Under the pieces are notes generated by a model. The model had not been told where the DNA came from and made no database searches. It was given only the letters and a program-made list of their open reading frames with translations. This document shows, one piece after another, positions 44,297 through 52,535 of a DNA stretch of 64,000 nt (position 1 is its first letter; the number at the start of each line of letters is the position of its first letter). Source of the stretch: Streptomyces sp. PH10-H1 (GTDB taxonomy: Bacteria; Actinomycetota; Actinomycetes; Streptomycetales; Streptomycetaceae); contig NZ_JASISZ010000001.1 in assembly GCF_030063355.1 (NCBI RefSeq), positions 62,001-126,000 of the forward strand, written 5' to 3'. The translations under genes were made by a program, and so were the position numbers.

Positions 44297-44351
44297 GATG
44301 GCCCCCCTAGGACTCCCCCGAGCAACATGCACCATTAGTCATGGTAGAGGG

Positions 44352-44385
44352 TGGAACCGGCGGGCGGGAGGGCTCACCGGTTCCA
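44352..44385 (-). terminator. Hairpin downstream of the GH3 gene
   Basis: TGGAACCGG (44352-44360) pairs with CCGGTTCCA (44377-44385), a 9-bp perfect stem 40 bp past the GH3 stop. Confidence 0.6.
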
Positions 44386-44424
44386 TTCCGCGACGGCTCA
44401 CGACCGGTCACGGCGTCCCGTCGG

Positions 44425-46257
44425 CTAGCGGAATCTCAGACCGTGGCCGATCGGATAGAGCACCTGCTTCGGATCGTCCGCGCGCGGTACCGCGACCGGC
44501 AGCCTGCCGACCGGGGCCGCCCTGCCGGCGATGACGCGGGCCACGGCGCGCAACGACACATCGGTCCAGCCGTAGACAGCCAGACCCGCCGCGACGCCGC
44601 TGAGCCACGCGATGTCGTACGGGTTGCGGATGGCGATCTGGACGACGGGCACGCCGGTGGCCACCAGGGCCTTGACCAGGGCGATTTGGCCGGAAAAGGC
44701 CGCCGTGACGTTGTAGGTGGCGACGATGACTCCGTCCTTGCCGAGGGCGGCCGCCACCGCCCGGTCGATCAGGGCCTGGCCGGGCGCGGTGCCGGTGGGC
44801 AGCGCCTGCGCGGGGTGGCCGAGACCGGTGAGCGCCTCGGCGAGCACGGCGGTCGGCGGGCCTCCGGTGCCGGACGGTGCGGCCGGATCCGCGCCGACCA
44901 CCAGCAGATTCCGGTGAGCGCGGCGCGGCAGGGGCAGGATCTGGGCGCGATTGGTGAGCAGCGTGACGGTGCGGTCCGTGATCCGGTCGGCGGTGGCGCG
45001 ATGCGAACGGATGCCGACGGCCCGGTCGACGCCCTGATGGGTGACGTACGGGTTCCGGAACAGACCGTTGCGGGCCTTGAGTTCCAGGATCCGGACGAGG
45101 GACTCGTCGATCCGCCGTTCGGAGATCTCCCCCGACTTCACCGCGTCGAGCACCGCGTTCCAGGCGACGTCGAGCAGGGGCGGGTTGAGCAGCTGGTCCG
45201 CACCGGCCTTGAGGGCGAGCACGGGCACCCGGTCGTCGCCGTACTTCTGCCGCACACCGGCCATGCCAAGCGAGTCGGTGATCACGACTCCGTCGTAGCC
45301 GAGTTCCTCGCGGAGGATCCCGGTGAGAATGGGACGGGAGAGGGTGGCGGGGTCTCCGGAGTCGTCGAGCGCGGGGACCAGGATGTGGGCCGTCATGATC
45401 GAGTCGATACCAGCGGCGATCGCGGCGCGGAACGGCGGCGCGTCGATCCGCCGCCACTCCTCCAGCGAGTGGGTGATGACCGGCAGCTCGAAGTGGCTGT
45501 CGGTGCCGGTGTCGCCGTGCCCGGGGAAGTGCTTGGCGGTGGAGGCGATCCCCGCCCCCTGGTAGCCCTTGACCTGGGCGGCGGTCAGAGCGGCGACGGC
45601 CTGCGGATCGGCGCCGAAGGACCGCACACCGATCACGGGGTTGGCCGGATTGATGTTCACATCCGAGACCGGTGAGAAGTTCTGGTTGACGCCTATGGCG
45701 CCGAGTTCGGTGCCGATGACATGGGCGGCGGCGCGGGCATCGTGCGGATCACCGTCGGCGCCCAGCGCCATCCCGCCGGGAAAGAGGGTGGCCGGCGACC
45801 CGATCCTGGCGACCGCGCCCTGTTCCTGGTCGGTGGAGATCAGCAGCGGAATGGGGGTCCCATGGGTGAGCCCGGCGCGCTGGATGCCGTTGGAGAGGCC
45901 GGCGATCTGGTGCGGGTCACGGGTGTTGTGGGCCCAGGCGAAGTAGATGATGCCGCCGAGATGGTACTTGGCAATGAGCTCGGCGGCGTTGGAGACACCC
46001 ATCTCGCTCTGGTTGGAGGCGGCATCGGCAGGGTCGGGGGCGGTGGCGGAATGGCCGTAGACCCGCATCACGAAGAGTTGCCCGACCTTCTCCGCACGGC
46101 TCATCCGCGCGATGATCGCGCGGATCATTCTGCGGTCCGGAGCGGCGGCCTCGGCCGCCGGGATTCCGGCGGCGAAAGAGCCCGCGGTGACGGCGGTGAC
46201 GGCGGTGGCGGCCGCGGTGGTGAGCACGGTGCGGCGGGAGGGCAGGCGGTGGTGCAT
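44425..46257 (-). CDS. Exported GH3 beta-N-acetylhexosaminidase-like enzyme
   Basis: 610 residues. A twin-arginine-type leader (PSRRTVLTTAAATA) and Ala-rich region end near residue 40. The GH3 barrel (about 45-380) has the NagZ-type His/Asp dyad motif KHFPGHGDTGTDSH and the nucleophile Asp in VVITDSLGM. A C-terminal alpha/beta sandwich domain follows. The KHFPGHG signature marks the N-acetylglucosaminidase branch, acting on chitooligosaccharides or peptidoglycan fragments outside the membrane. AGGAG lies 7 nt before the ATG at 46257. The upstream 80 bp is rich in GAAA/TTTC palindromes. Confidence 0.9.
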   Translation of the reverse strand: MHHRLPSRRTVLTTAAATAVTAVTAGSFAAGIPAAEAAAPDRRMIRAIIARMSRAEKVGQLFVMRVYGHSATAPDPADAASNQSEMGVSNAAELIAKYHLGGIIYFAWAHNTRDPHQIAGLSNGIQRAGLTHGTPIPLLISTDQEQGAVARIGSPATLFPGGMALGADGDPHDARAAAHVIGTELGAIGVNQNFSPVSDVNINPANPVIGVRSFGADPQAVAALTAAQVKGYQGAGIASTAKHFPGHGDTGTDSHFELPVITHSLEEWRRIDAPPFRAAIAAGIDSIMTAHILVPALDDSGDPATLSRPILTGILREELGYDGVVITDSLGMAGVRQKYGDDRVPVLALKAGADQLLNPPLLDVAWNAVLDAVKSGEISERRIDESLVRILELKARNGLFRNPYVTHQGVDRAVGIRSHRATADRITDRTVTLLTNRAQILPLPRRAHRNLLVVGADPAAPSGTGGPPTAVLAEALTGLGHPAQALPTGTAPGQALIDRAVAAALGKDGVIVATYNVTAAFSGQIALVKALVATGVPVVQIAIRNPYDIAWLSGVAAGLAVYGWTDVSLRAVARVIAGRAAPVGRLPVAVPRADDPKQVLYPIGHGLRFR

Positions 46258-46324
46258 GTCGAACTCCTTCCGGCAGGAGGAGATGAGCACGCTGAAAGAA
46301 ACCTTCAGTTGAAACGGATAGCCG

Positions 46325-46334
46325 GAAAGCTTTC
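46325..46334. promoter_or_regulatory. GAAAGCTTTC palindrome upstream of the GH3 gene
   Basis: A perfect 10-bp palindrome about 70 bp before the GH3 start. Between it and the gene, CTGAA and TTCAG (46292-46296, 46304-46308) form another inverted pair. Both resemble operator words of sugar regulators. It also abuts the stop codon of the next gene. Confidence 0.4.
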
Positions 46335-46335
46335 G

Positions 46336-47340
46336 TCAGTCAATGGCTGTGGCGTGAGCCGGCAGAAGATTCCCCTGGATGGCCAGGACCGCCGCGTAGT
46401 ACTCGGCCCGGATGCAGCGGATGTTCTCGTCGCCGGCCGGGCTCGCCGACAGCCGTCCCTCGGGGCTGATCAGGAGTGCCGCACCGGTCGGCCTGCAACC
46501 GGCCAGCAGGTACCCGAAGCGCCGCTCACCGCTCTGCGGCGGGAGTGCGGCCAACTCCCCGCGTACGGCCGCAGCTCCGGCGCCGGGCAGGCCCGCCAGG
46601 TAGGCGTTCAGCTGGGCCGGCCGGGTCACCTCGGCGGCCTTGGACCGCTGGTCCTGAGCGCTCACGACGTCGAGACGCGTGAACGCCACCGTCCTGCCGG
46701 GGCCGGCCGGGGTGGCTACCTCGCTCCCGTTCCCGAACATCGGGTGCTTCGGCATCCGGCTGCGCGGTACCTCGAACACCGCCGTGGCCCGGTACGGGGC
46801 CAGGCACTCCGGCATGGGCTTCGGCTGGTTGACGCCGAGCGTCAGCCGGTCGCCGGTGGCGAGAAGCGTCGCCCCGGTGGCCTGACTGCAGCCGGTGGTC
46901 TCCACCCAGCCCACCAGCACATTGCGCGAGAAGTCCGTCGTCCGGGTTCGCGCGGCGATCTCACGGGCCGCCTGCGGGTCGTTTCCCGCGAACCAGCTCG
47001 GGAAGCGGGCCAGCTCGAGCTGGCTGTTCACCACCGTGTGGATCCCCGGCGGCCTGCGCACCCCGACGGAGAAGTACACGACCCGGGACTCGATCCCATG
47101 AGCCCCGGGCTTGCCGGGGACCGACGAGGGACCGCCGGACGAAGGGCTGCCCGATGGGGAACCATCGGTCGACGGCGCGACCGTCGACGGTGAGGCGGAC
47201 GCACTGTGGTCGCCACCGGCGCTGTCGGAGGGATGCGTGCCGGTGGCGGACCGCTGCTGGCCGCAGGCGGTGAGGAGAGCGGCCAGTGACGCTGCCAGCG
47301 CCATGACCGACACGGCTCTGCGGAGCTTCCTCAGCGGCAT
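46336..47340 (-). CDS. Putative lipoprotein, function unknown
   Basis: 334 residues. The signal peptide ends at the lipobox LLTAC (Cys26). A Ser/Pro/Gly/Thr-rich tether (about 27-75) precedes a soluble domain with no recognised family; it contains ESRVVYFSVGVRRPPGIHTV and a Cys near TTGCSQATG. The ATG at 47340 has AAGG 5 nt upstream and gives a normal-length lipoprotein signal; the frame is open about 17 codons further upstream. It lies 78 bp upstream of GH3 on the same strand. Confidence 0.7.
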   Translation of the reverse strand: MPLRKLRRAVSVMALAASLAALLTACGQQRSATGTHPSDSAGGDHSASASPSTVAPSTDGSPSGSPSSGGPSSVPGKPGAHGIESRVVYFSVGVRRPPGIHTVVNSQLELARFPSWFAGNDPQAAREIAARTRTTDFSRNVLVGWVETTGCSQATGATLLATGDRLTLGVNQPKPMPECLAPYRATAVFEVPRSRMPKHPMFGNGSEVATPAGPGRTVAFTRLDVVSAQDQRSKAAEVTRPAQLNAYLAGLPGAGAAAVRGELAALPPQSGERRFGYLLAGCRPTGAALLISPEGRLSASPAGDENIRCIRAEYYAAVLAIQGNLLPAHATAID

Positions 47341-47537
47341 GAGCCTTGGACGGGCGAATCCGCGGACCGGTTCCGCGCGGTGGCTGGGCATGGGCCCATG
47401 GTCGCGTCAGCCGGGGCCACTGGGCAGCGTGTGATGGGCCGTTTGGCCGAGAGCGGAGGGGGACGGCGCGGCGACCCTCCCAGGTGACCGATCTGGTGAC
47501 CGGCTCCCGGGATCGGCCTCAGGGGCCGGCTCCGGTG

Positions 47538-48335
47538 TCACGCCGAGCTGGCGAGCAGCCGTGACAGGTGTTGCCTGGCCGGTGCCAGCAGCCCCGAAAG
47601 ATCCGCCACATGCGGATACCAGCGCTTCTCGTACTCCCAGCACAACCAGCCGTCCCAGTCCGCCCGGCTCAGCAGCTCAATGGTCTCCGCCAGCGGCAGC
47701 ACACCCGCACCCAGCGGCAGCGGGGTGGTGTCCTCAGCCGAAGCGATGTCTTTGACCTGCACATATCCGAGGTACGGGGCGAGTACGGGGTAGGTGGCGG
47801 ACGGTTGCTCGCCGCCGCGCCAGGTGTGCATCACATCCCAGATCGCACCCACGCTGCGGTGCCCGACCAGACCCAGGATCCGGGCCGCGTCCGCGCCGGT
47901 CCGGTGCGAGTCATGCGTCTCGAGGAGCACCCGCACCCCGAGGTCGGCGGCTTCCGGCGCCACCGCAGCGAGCCGCCGAGCGGCGTGCTCGTCGGCCTCC
48001 GCCGCCGGCAGCTCTCCGCCACCAGGGAAGACCCGCACGAACGGGGCCCCCAGATCGGCCGCGAGCGCGAGATTGGCCCGGAGATCCGCCAGCACCGGCC
48101 CATCGTCCCCCGGCGCGGCGACCTTGGTGTAGGCCGCCACCGTCAGGATCTCCACCCCCGACTTCTCGAACTCCGCCACGACCGCGTTCCGTTCCGCCGG
48201 TGAGAGGCCGGTGTGCACTGGTTCCTCGGCATTGGCCCGGATCTCCACTCCGTGGAAACCATGCTCAGCGGCGAGACGGACGACCTGCTCGATGGGGAGT
48301 GCGGGGACACCGAGGGTGGAGAACGCGAGCTTCAT
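47538..48335 (-). CDS. Sugar phosphate isomerase/epimerase-like TIM barrel
   Basis: 265 residues of the AP_endonuc_2 / xylose-isomerase-like family. It opens MKLAFSTLGVPALPIEQV, with metal-ligand positions around VEIRANAEEP, LLETHDSH, IWDVMHTW, YVQVKDIAS and CWEYEKRWYP. The start ATG at 48335 is leaderless: TAGTGT (plus-strand 48343-48348) ends 7 nt before it. The exact reaction is unknown. It is adjacent to, but not clearly co-transcribed with, the vWA gene upstream, which is on the same strand. Confidence 0.85.
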   Translation of the reverse strand: MKLAFSTLGVPALPIEQVVRLAAEHGFHGVEIRANAEEPVHTGLSPAERNAVVAEFEKSGVEILTVAAYTKVAAPGDDGPVLADLRANLALAADLGAPFVRVFPGGGELPAAEADEHAARRLAAVAPEAADLGVRVLLETHDSHRTGADAARILGLVGHRSVGAIWDVMHTWRGGEQPSATYPVLAPYLGYVQVKDIASAEDTTPLPLGAGVLPLAETIELLSRADWDGWLCWEYEKRWYPHVADLSGLLAPARQHLSRLLASSA

Positions 48336-48342
48336 CCGCCGG

Positions 48343-48348
48343 ACACTA
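48343..48348 (-). promoter_or_regulatory. Leaderless -10 of the isomerase gene
   Basis: On the minus strand TAGTGT is followed by 7 nt and then the ATG at 48335. No ribosome site is present between them. Confidence 0.5.
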
Positions 48349-48367
48349 GGCACCGTGCCGGGCGCGG

Positions 48368-49078
48368 TCAACCTCTGACGATGCCCTGCGCGCGCGCTGC
48401 CGCCAGCCAGTCCGGGAACTCCGCCATCAGCTGGTCGTACAGGCCCGCGTCGGGTATCGCGAGCGGGTCCTTGCCGGCGGCGAAGAACCCGGCGTTGTCC
48501 ACCACTCGTTTGGCCGGTACCGGAAGTTCGTCCAGTCGGCGCAGGAAGCGGAACTCATCCGCGCCGAAGCCGACGAACTGCCAGAAGAGGGGCAGCGCCG
48601 CCGCCCTGCACAGCACCTCGGTGGCGGCGCCCTTGTTGATCGGACCGCCGTCCGTCTGGAAGACGACGAAGGCGGGCACGGTCGCGCCCGACCGCTGGTA
48701 GTGCGCGATCACCGCTTCCATGGCGGCCGCGTAATTCGTTCTCCCCATGTGCCCGTACGACTTGTTGAGCGCGTCGATCCGCCCGCTGTAGTCGGTCAGC
48801 GAGACCTCGGCGATGCCGTCCACCCCGGTGGAGAAGAAGACGACCGGGACGGTGCCGTCGTCGTCGAAGTGCGCGGCCAGCCCGAGGATCTGCTCGGCGA
48901 GGTGCTGGACCGTGCCGTCCTTGTAGAATTCGCGCATGCTGCCGGACCGGTCCAGGATGAGATAGACGGCGGCCCGCTCACCGGACAGCCGGTGCTTGTC
49001 CAGGCTGACGGCGGCCTGTTTGTAGAGGCTGACCAGGCCCGGGGCGGTCTGCTGGACCTTGTCGAGCGAAATGGGCAT
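48368..49078 (-). CDS. vWA-domain protein of the TerF type
   Basis: 236 residues, cytoplasmic. The von Willebrand A domain shows the MIDAS metal site DRSGSM (about 43-48), a Thr in GRTNYAAAM and an Asp in QTDGGPINKG. The C-terminal pattern FGADEFRFLRRLDELP with FFAAGKDPL resembles TerF and other tellurite-resistance-cluster vWA proteins. No other ter gene is nearby, which is unusual for that group. AGGAGG precedes the ATG by 6 nt. Confidence 0.85.
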   Translation of the reverse strand: MPISLDKVQQTAPGLVSLYKQAAVSLDKHRLSGERAAVYLILDRSGSMREFYKDGTVQHLAEQILGLAAHFDDDGTVPVVFFSTGVDGIAEVSLTDYSGRIDALNKSYGHMGRTNYAAAMEAVIAHYQRSGATVPAFVVFQTDGGPINKGAATEVLCRAAALPLFWQFVGFGADEFRFLRRLDELPVPAKRVVDNAGFFAAGKDPLAIPDAGLYDQLMAEFPDWLAAARAQGIVRG

Positions 49079-49107
49079 GAATCCTCCTGAGCCGTATGCG
49101 GCGTTTT

Positions 49108-50025
49108 CTACAGCACCAGACGCCAGTCCTGTCCCATGAGTTCCTTGCCGAAGCTGTGATGCGGCTTCTCCGCGAGGAGCTCGAACCCGGCTCTCTGGTA
49201 GATCCTCCGGGCCGCGGACAGTACGTCATTCGTCCACAGCACCAACTCGCGGTAGCCGGCGTCGCGGGCGAAGGATATGCACTGCGCCACCAGCCGGTCG
49301 CCTATGTGGTGCCCCCGCGCACCCGGTTCGACCAGGAGCAACCGCAGTCGCGCGGCGCCGGGCACCTCGTCGCGGACGCAGAAGACACAGCCGGCCGGCG
49401 CGCCGTCGAGCTCCGCCATCCACATCGCCTCGCGCCCGGGATCCGGATGTGCGGCGAAGTCCGCGATGATCCGGGCCACCAGCGCTTCGTACTCGCTGTT
49501 CCAGCCGAATTCGGCCGCGTACACCTCCGCGTTCCGCTGGATCACCCATCCCAGATCGCCGGGTTGCGGCCCGCGCAGTTCTATCCGGGCCGGGCCCGGC
49601 TGCCGGTCGTCATGCAATATCTCCCGGACGGTGCGCATGGCTTCGGCCAGCCGCGGGCGGTCCCGCGCCGGCACCTCGCTCAGCAGCGACCCGACCGCTT
49701 CCTCGGCGCGTTCCTCCAGGAGTGTGGCCGCCTCCCGGCCGCGCGGAGTCAGCTCTATGCGCTGCCGCCGGGCGTCCCGCTCGGACGGCGCGCGGGTGAC
49801 CAGCTGCTGTTGCTCGAACTTCGACAACATGCGGCTCAAATGCCCGGCGTCGAGGGAGAGTTCCACTCGGAGGTCGGCGGCGTCGGTCCGGCGGGAGTGT
49901 GCGAGTTCGTACAGCACCCGCGCTTCGGTCAGGGTGTACGGGGTGTGCAGATGGCGGCTGTAGTCCAGTGCGCCGATGAGGTTGGTGTAGAAGCGGTTGA
50001 AGGCGCGGATCTCTTGCACGGCCAT
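49108..50025 (-). CDS. MarR-GNAT fusion (regulator with acetyltransferase domain)
   Basis: 305 residues. The N-terminal MarR winged helix (about 1-145) has LTEARVLYELAHS, AADLRVELSLDAGHLSRMLS and the basic wing RQRIELTPRGREAA. The C-terminal GNAT domain (about 150-305) has motif A as LLVEPGARGHHIGDRLVAQC and the end motif YQRAGFELL. The two are joined by a short Pro-rich linker. Such fusions are known in actinobacteria; the acetyl acceptor is unknown. The ATG at 50025 is set by GAGGTGA 6 nt upstream. A palindrome at 50042-50060 probably serves autoregulation. Confidence 0.9.
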   Translation of the reverse strand: MAVQEIRAFNRFYTNLIGALDYSRHLHTPYTLTEARVLYELAHSRRTDAADLRVELSLDAGHLSRMLSKFEQQQLVTRAPSERDARRQRIELTPRGREAATLLEERAEEAVGSLLSEVPARDRPRLAEAMRTVREILHDDRQPGPARIELRGPQPGDLGWVIQRNAEVYAAEFGWNSEYEALVARIIADFAAHPDPGREAMWMAELDGAPAGCVFCVRDEVPGAARLRLLLVEPGARGHHIGDRLVAQCISFARDAGYRELVLWTNDVLSAARRIYQRAGFELLAEKPHHSFGKELMGQDWRLVL

Positions 50026-50041
50026 GGGATCACCTCGAATT

Positions 50042-50060
50042 CCTTTGCCTGAGTCAAAGG
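50042..50060. promoter_or_regulatory. MarR-type operator
   Basis: CCTTTGCCTGAGTCAAAGG: arms CCTTTG and CAAAGG are perfect, with a 7-bp spacer whose inner CT/AG also pair. It lies 17 bp upstream of the MarR-GNAT start. Confidence 0.65.
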
Positions 50061-50108
50061 TAAGGTCCCGTCGGCACCATGAAAAGGCCTGTGGATAACT
50101 CACCGGAT

Positions 50109-50128
50109 GCTTCGCCGGACAGCGAAGC
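50109..50128 (-). terminator. Hairpin downstream of the LacI gene
   Basis: GCTTCGC (50109-50115) pairs with GCGAAGC (50122-50128), loop of 6 nt, 20 bp past the lacI-type gene stop. Confidence 0.5.
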
Positions 50129-50148
50129 GGCCCGGCCCGGCGATCGGC

Positions 50149-51225
50149 TCAGGCAGTGCCGCCCCGCGGCCGCGCCGTGGACGCGCGCACCATCAACTCC
50201 GTACGAATCGTCGCGAGGCCGCACGGCGGCGGAGCCTGGCGCCCCATGACGAGGCGGCCGGCCCGGGCGCCCGCCTCCTGCAACGGGATGCGGACCGTGG
50301 TGAGGGCCGGGGTGGCGTCCACGCTGAACGGCAGATCGTCGAAGCCCGCCACCGAGATGTCGCCCGGAATGCTGAACCCCCGGTCGCGCACCGCCGCACA
50401 CACACCCAGCGCGACAGTGTCGTTGGCGGCGACGATGGCGGTCAGCGAGGGTTCCCGGCGCAGGAGTTCCAGCGCCGCGTCGTAGCCGGAGGAGCGGTCG
50501 TACGAGCCGTGCACCGTGAGCCGCTCGACGTCGGGGCCGCCGGAGGGCAGGCCGTGTGCCGCCAGTGCCGCCCGGTGGCCCTCCAGCCGGTGCCGGGTGG
50601 TGGTGCGGTCGGCGGGGCCCGCGACATAGCCGATCCGGCGGTGGCCCAGCGAGAGCAGATGCTCAGTGAGCCGCCGCGCGCCGCCCAGGTTGTCGAACGC
50701 GACAGTGGCGACGGGTATCGCCGTGGCCGGGGGGTCCAGCGGGGGGCGCCCGCACAGCACGATCCGAGTTCCGGACTCCGCCAGCCGGGCGAGCCGTGCG
50801 GCGACCGCCGCGCCGTGCCCGGCGCCCTCGATCGCGCCTCCGGTGATCACCACGCCGGCCGCGCGCTGGCGCTCCAGCAGGGTGAGGTAGGTGAGCTCGG
50901 CCTCGGGGGAGCCTCCGGTATTGCAGACCACCGCGAGCTTCCCGCCACCAGGAGCGGACCCGTCGCTGATCTCGGCCTGTACGGCGCTCGCGATCAGCCC
51001 GAAGAACGGGTCCGCGACGTCATTGACGAGCACGCCGACCAGGTCGGATGTGGCGGCGGCGAGCGCCCTGGCCTGCCCGTTGACCACGTAGTCGAGATCA
51101 TCGACGGCCCGCTGCACGCGTTCGCGGGTGCTGCCGGCAACCGGGTAATTGCCATTGAGGACGCGCGAGACGGTCGCGGACGACACCCCGGCGCGCGCCG
51201 CGACATCGGCGAGGGTCACTGCCAT
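50149..51225 (-). CDS. LacI-family repressor of the adjacent sugar operon
   Basis: 358 residues. The N-terminal LacI helix-turn-helix is VTLADVAARAGVSSATVSRVLNG (split here: residues 3-25). The hinge and a periplasmic-binding-like domain with FDNLGGARRLTEHLLSLGHR and VAGFDDLPFSVDATPALTTV follow. It is divergent from the oxidoreductase operon; an AAAGCGCTTG box sits at the operon's transcription start. The inducer is probably the sugar or cyclitol the operon degrades. Confidence 0.92.
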   Translation of the reverse strand: MAVTLADVAARAGVSSATVSRVLNGNYPVAGSTRERVQRAVDDLDYVVNGQARALAAATSDLVGVLVNDVADPFFGLIASAVQAEISDGSAPGGGKLAVVCNTGGSPEAELTYLTLLERQRAAGVVITGGAIEGAGHGAAVAARLARLAESGTRIVLCGRPPLDPPATAIPVATVAFDNLGGARRLTEHLLSLGHRRIGYVAGPADRTTTRHRLEGHRAALAAHGLPSGGPDVERLTVHGSYDRSSGYDAALELLRREPSLTAIVAANDTVALGVCAAVRDRGFSIPGDISVAGFDDLPFSVDATPALTTVRIPLQEAGARAGRLVMGRQAPPPCGLATIRTELMVRASTARPRGGTA

Positions 51226-51290
51226 CTGCGTCCGTACCTCCTGCTGGTCGTCCCGGGACCGCACCGCCCGTTGCGGGACATGTTCTCACC

Positions 51291-51341
51291 TTGTCGGATC
51301 GGTCCGCTCAGGGCTAGCGTGCCCGAGAAGAAAGCGCTTGC
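51291..51341 (+). promoter_or_regulatory. Promoter and LacI-type operator of the sugar operon
   Basis: TTGTCG (51291-51296) and TAGCGT (51315-51320) are 18 bp apart. GAAAGCGCTTGC (51330-51341), with the perfect core AAGCGCTT, lies just after the expected start of transcription, a standard repression position. Confidence 0.7.
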
Positions 51342-51383
51342 TATCGCTTGCCGGGCGGTCGCAGCCGAAGGGGAGGAACCGAC

Positions 51384-52535
51384 GTGACACGCAGGACAGT
51401 GCGGATCGCCATGAACGGCGTCACGGGCCGCATGGGCTATCGACAGCACCTGGTCCGCTCGATCCTTAGCCTGCGGGAGCAGGGCGGGCTCGACCTCGGG
51501 GACGGCACGACGCTGTGGCCCGAGCCGGTTCTCGTCGGCCGTCGCGAGCACGCGCTGCGCGCGATGGCGGACCTGTACGGCCTGGAACACATCTCCACCG
51601 ACCTCGACGCGGTCCTCGCCGACCCCACCGTCGAGATCTATTTCGACGCGCAGGTGACAGCGGCCCGTGAGGAGTCGGTGCGCAAGGCCATCGCCGCCGG
51701 AAAGCACATCTACTGTGAGAAGCCCACCGCGACTTCGCTCGACGGCGCCCTGGAACTGGCCCGGCTCGCCACCGCCGCCGGCGTCAAGCACGGCGTGGTC
51801 CAGGACAAGCTCTTCCTCCCCGGGCTGCTCAAGCTCAAGCGGCTCATCGACGGCGGCTTCTTCGGGCAGATCCTGTCCATCCGCGGCGAGTTCGGCTACT
51901 GGGTCTTCGAGGGCGACTGGCAGAGTGCCCAGCGGCCGTCCTGGAACTATCGCTCCCAGGACGGCGGCGGCATCGTCGTCGACATGTTCCCGCACTGGGA
52001 GTACGTGCTCCACGAGCTGTTCGGCCGGGTCCGTACCGTCCAGGCGCTGACCGCCACCCACCTTCCGCGCCGCTGGGACGAGCAGGGCAAACCGTACGAC
52101 GCGACCGCCGACGACGCCGCGTACGGCATCTTCGAACTCGACAGCGGAGCCATCGCGCAGATCAACTCCTCCTGGACAGTCCGCGTCAACCGCGATGAAC
52201 TGGTGGAGTTCCAGGTCGACGGCACCCATGGCTCGGCCGTCGCGGGCCTGCGCAATTGCCGCGTACAGCACCGCTCCGCGACCCCCAAGCCGGTCTGGAA
52301 CCCGGACCTCCCGGTCACCGAGCCCTTCCGCGACCAATGGCAGGAGGTCCCGGACAACGCCGAATTCACCAACGGCTTCAAGAGCCAGTGGGAGCTGTTC
52401 CTGCGGCATGTCGTGCTCGATGAGCCGTGGCAGTGGGACCTGCTGGCCGGCGCGCGAGGCGTCCAGCTCGCCGAACTGGGCCTGAGGTCGTCCGCCGGGG
52501 GCCGCCGCTTCGACGTACCGGAGCTGTCCCTGTGA
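51384..52535 (+). CDS. Gfo/Idh/MocA-family oxidoreductase
   Basis: 383 residues. An N-terminal NAD(P)-binding Rossmann domain opens TVRIAMNGVTGRMGYRQHLV. The catalytic-region motif IAAGKHIYCEKPTATSLDGA contains the conserved EKP. The C-terminal alpha/beta domain follows with DGGGIVVDMFPHWEYVL. It should oxidise a sugar or cyclitol hydroxyl. GGGGAGGA precedes the GTG at 51384. Its stop overlaps the next start (GTGA), so the operon is translationally coupled. Confidence 0.9.
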   Translation: MTRRTVRIAMNGVTGRMGYRQHLVRSILSLREQGGLDLGDGTTLWPEPVLVGRREHALRAMADLYGLEHISTDLDAVLADPTVEIYFDAQVTAAREESVRKAIAAGKHIYCEKPTATSLDGALELARLATAAGVKHGVVQDKLFLPGLLKLKRLIDGGFFGQILSIRGEFGYWVFEGDWQSAQRPSWNYRSQDGGGIVVDMFPHWEYVLHELFGRVRTVQALTATHLPRRWDEQGKPYDATADDAAYGIFELDSGAIAQINSSWTVRVNRDELVEFQVDGTHGSAVAGLRNCRVQHRSATPKPVWNPDLPVTEPFRDQWQEVPDNAEFTNGFKSQWELFLRHVVLDEPWQWDLLAGARGVQLAELGLRSSAGGRRFDVPELSL

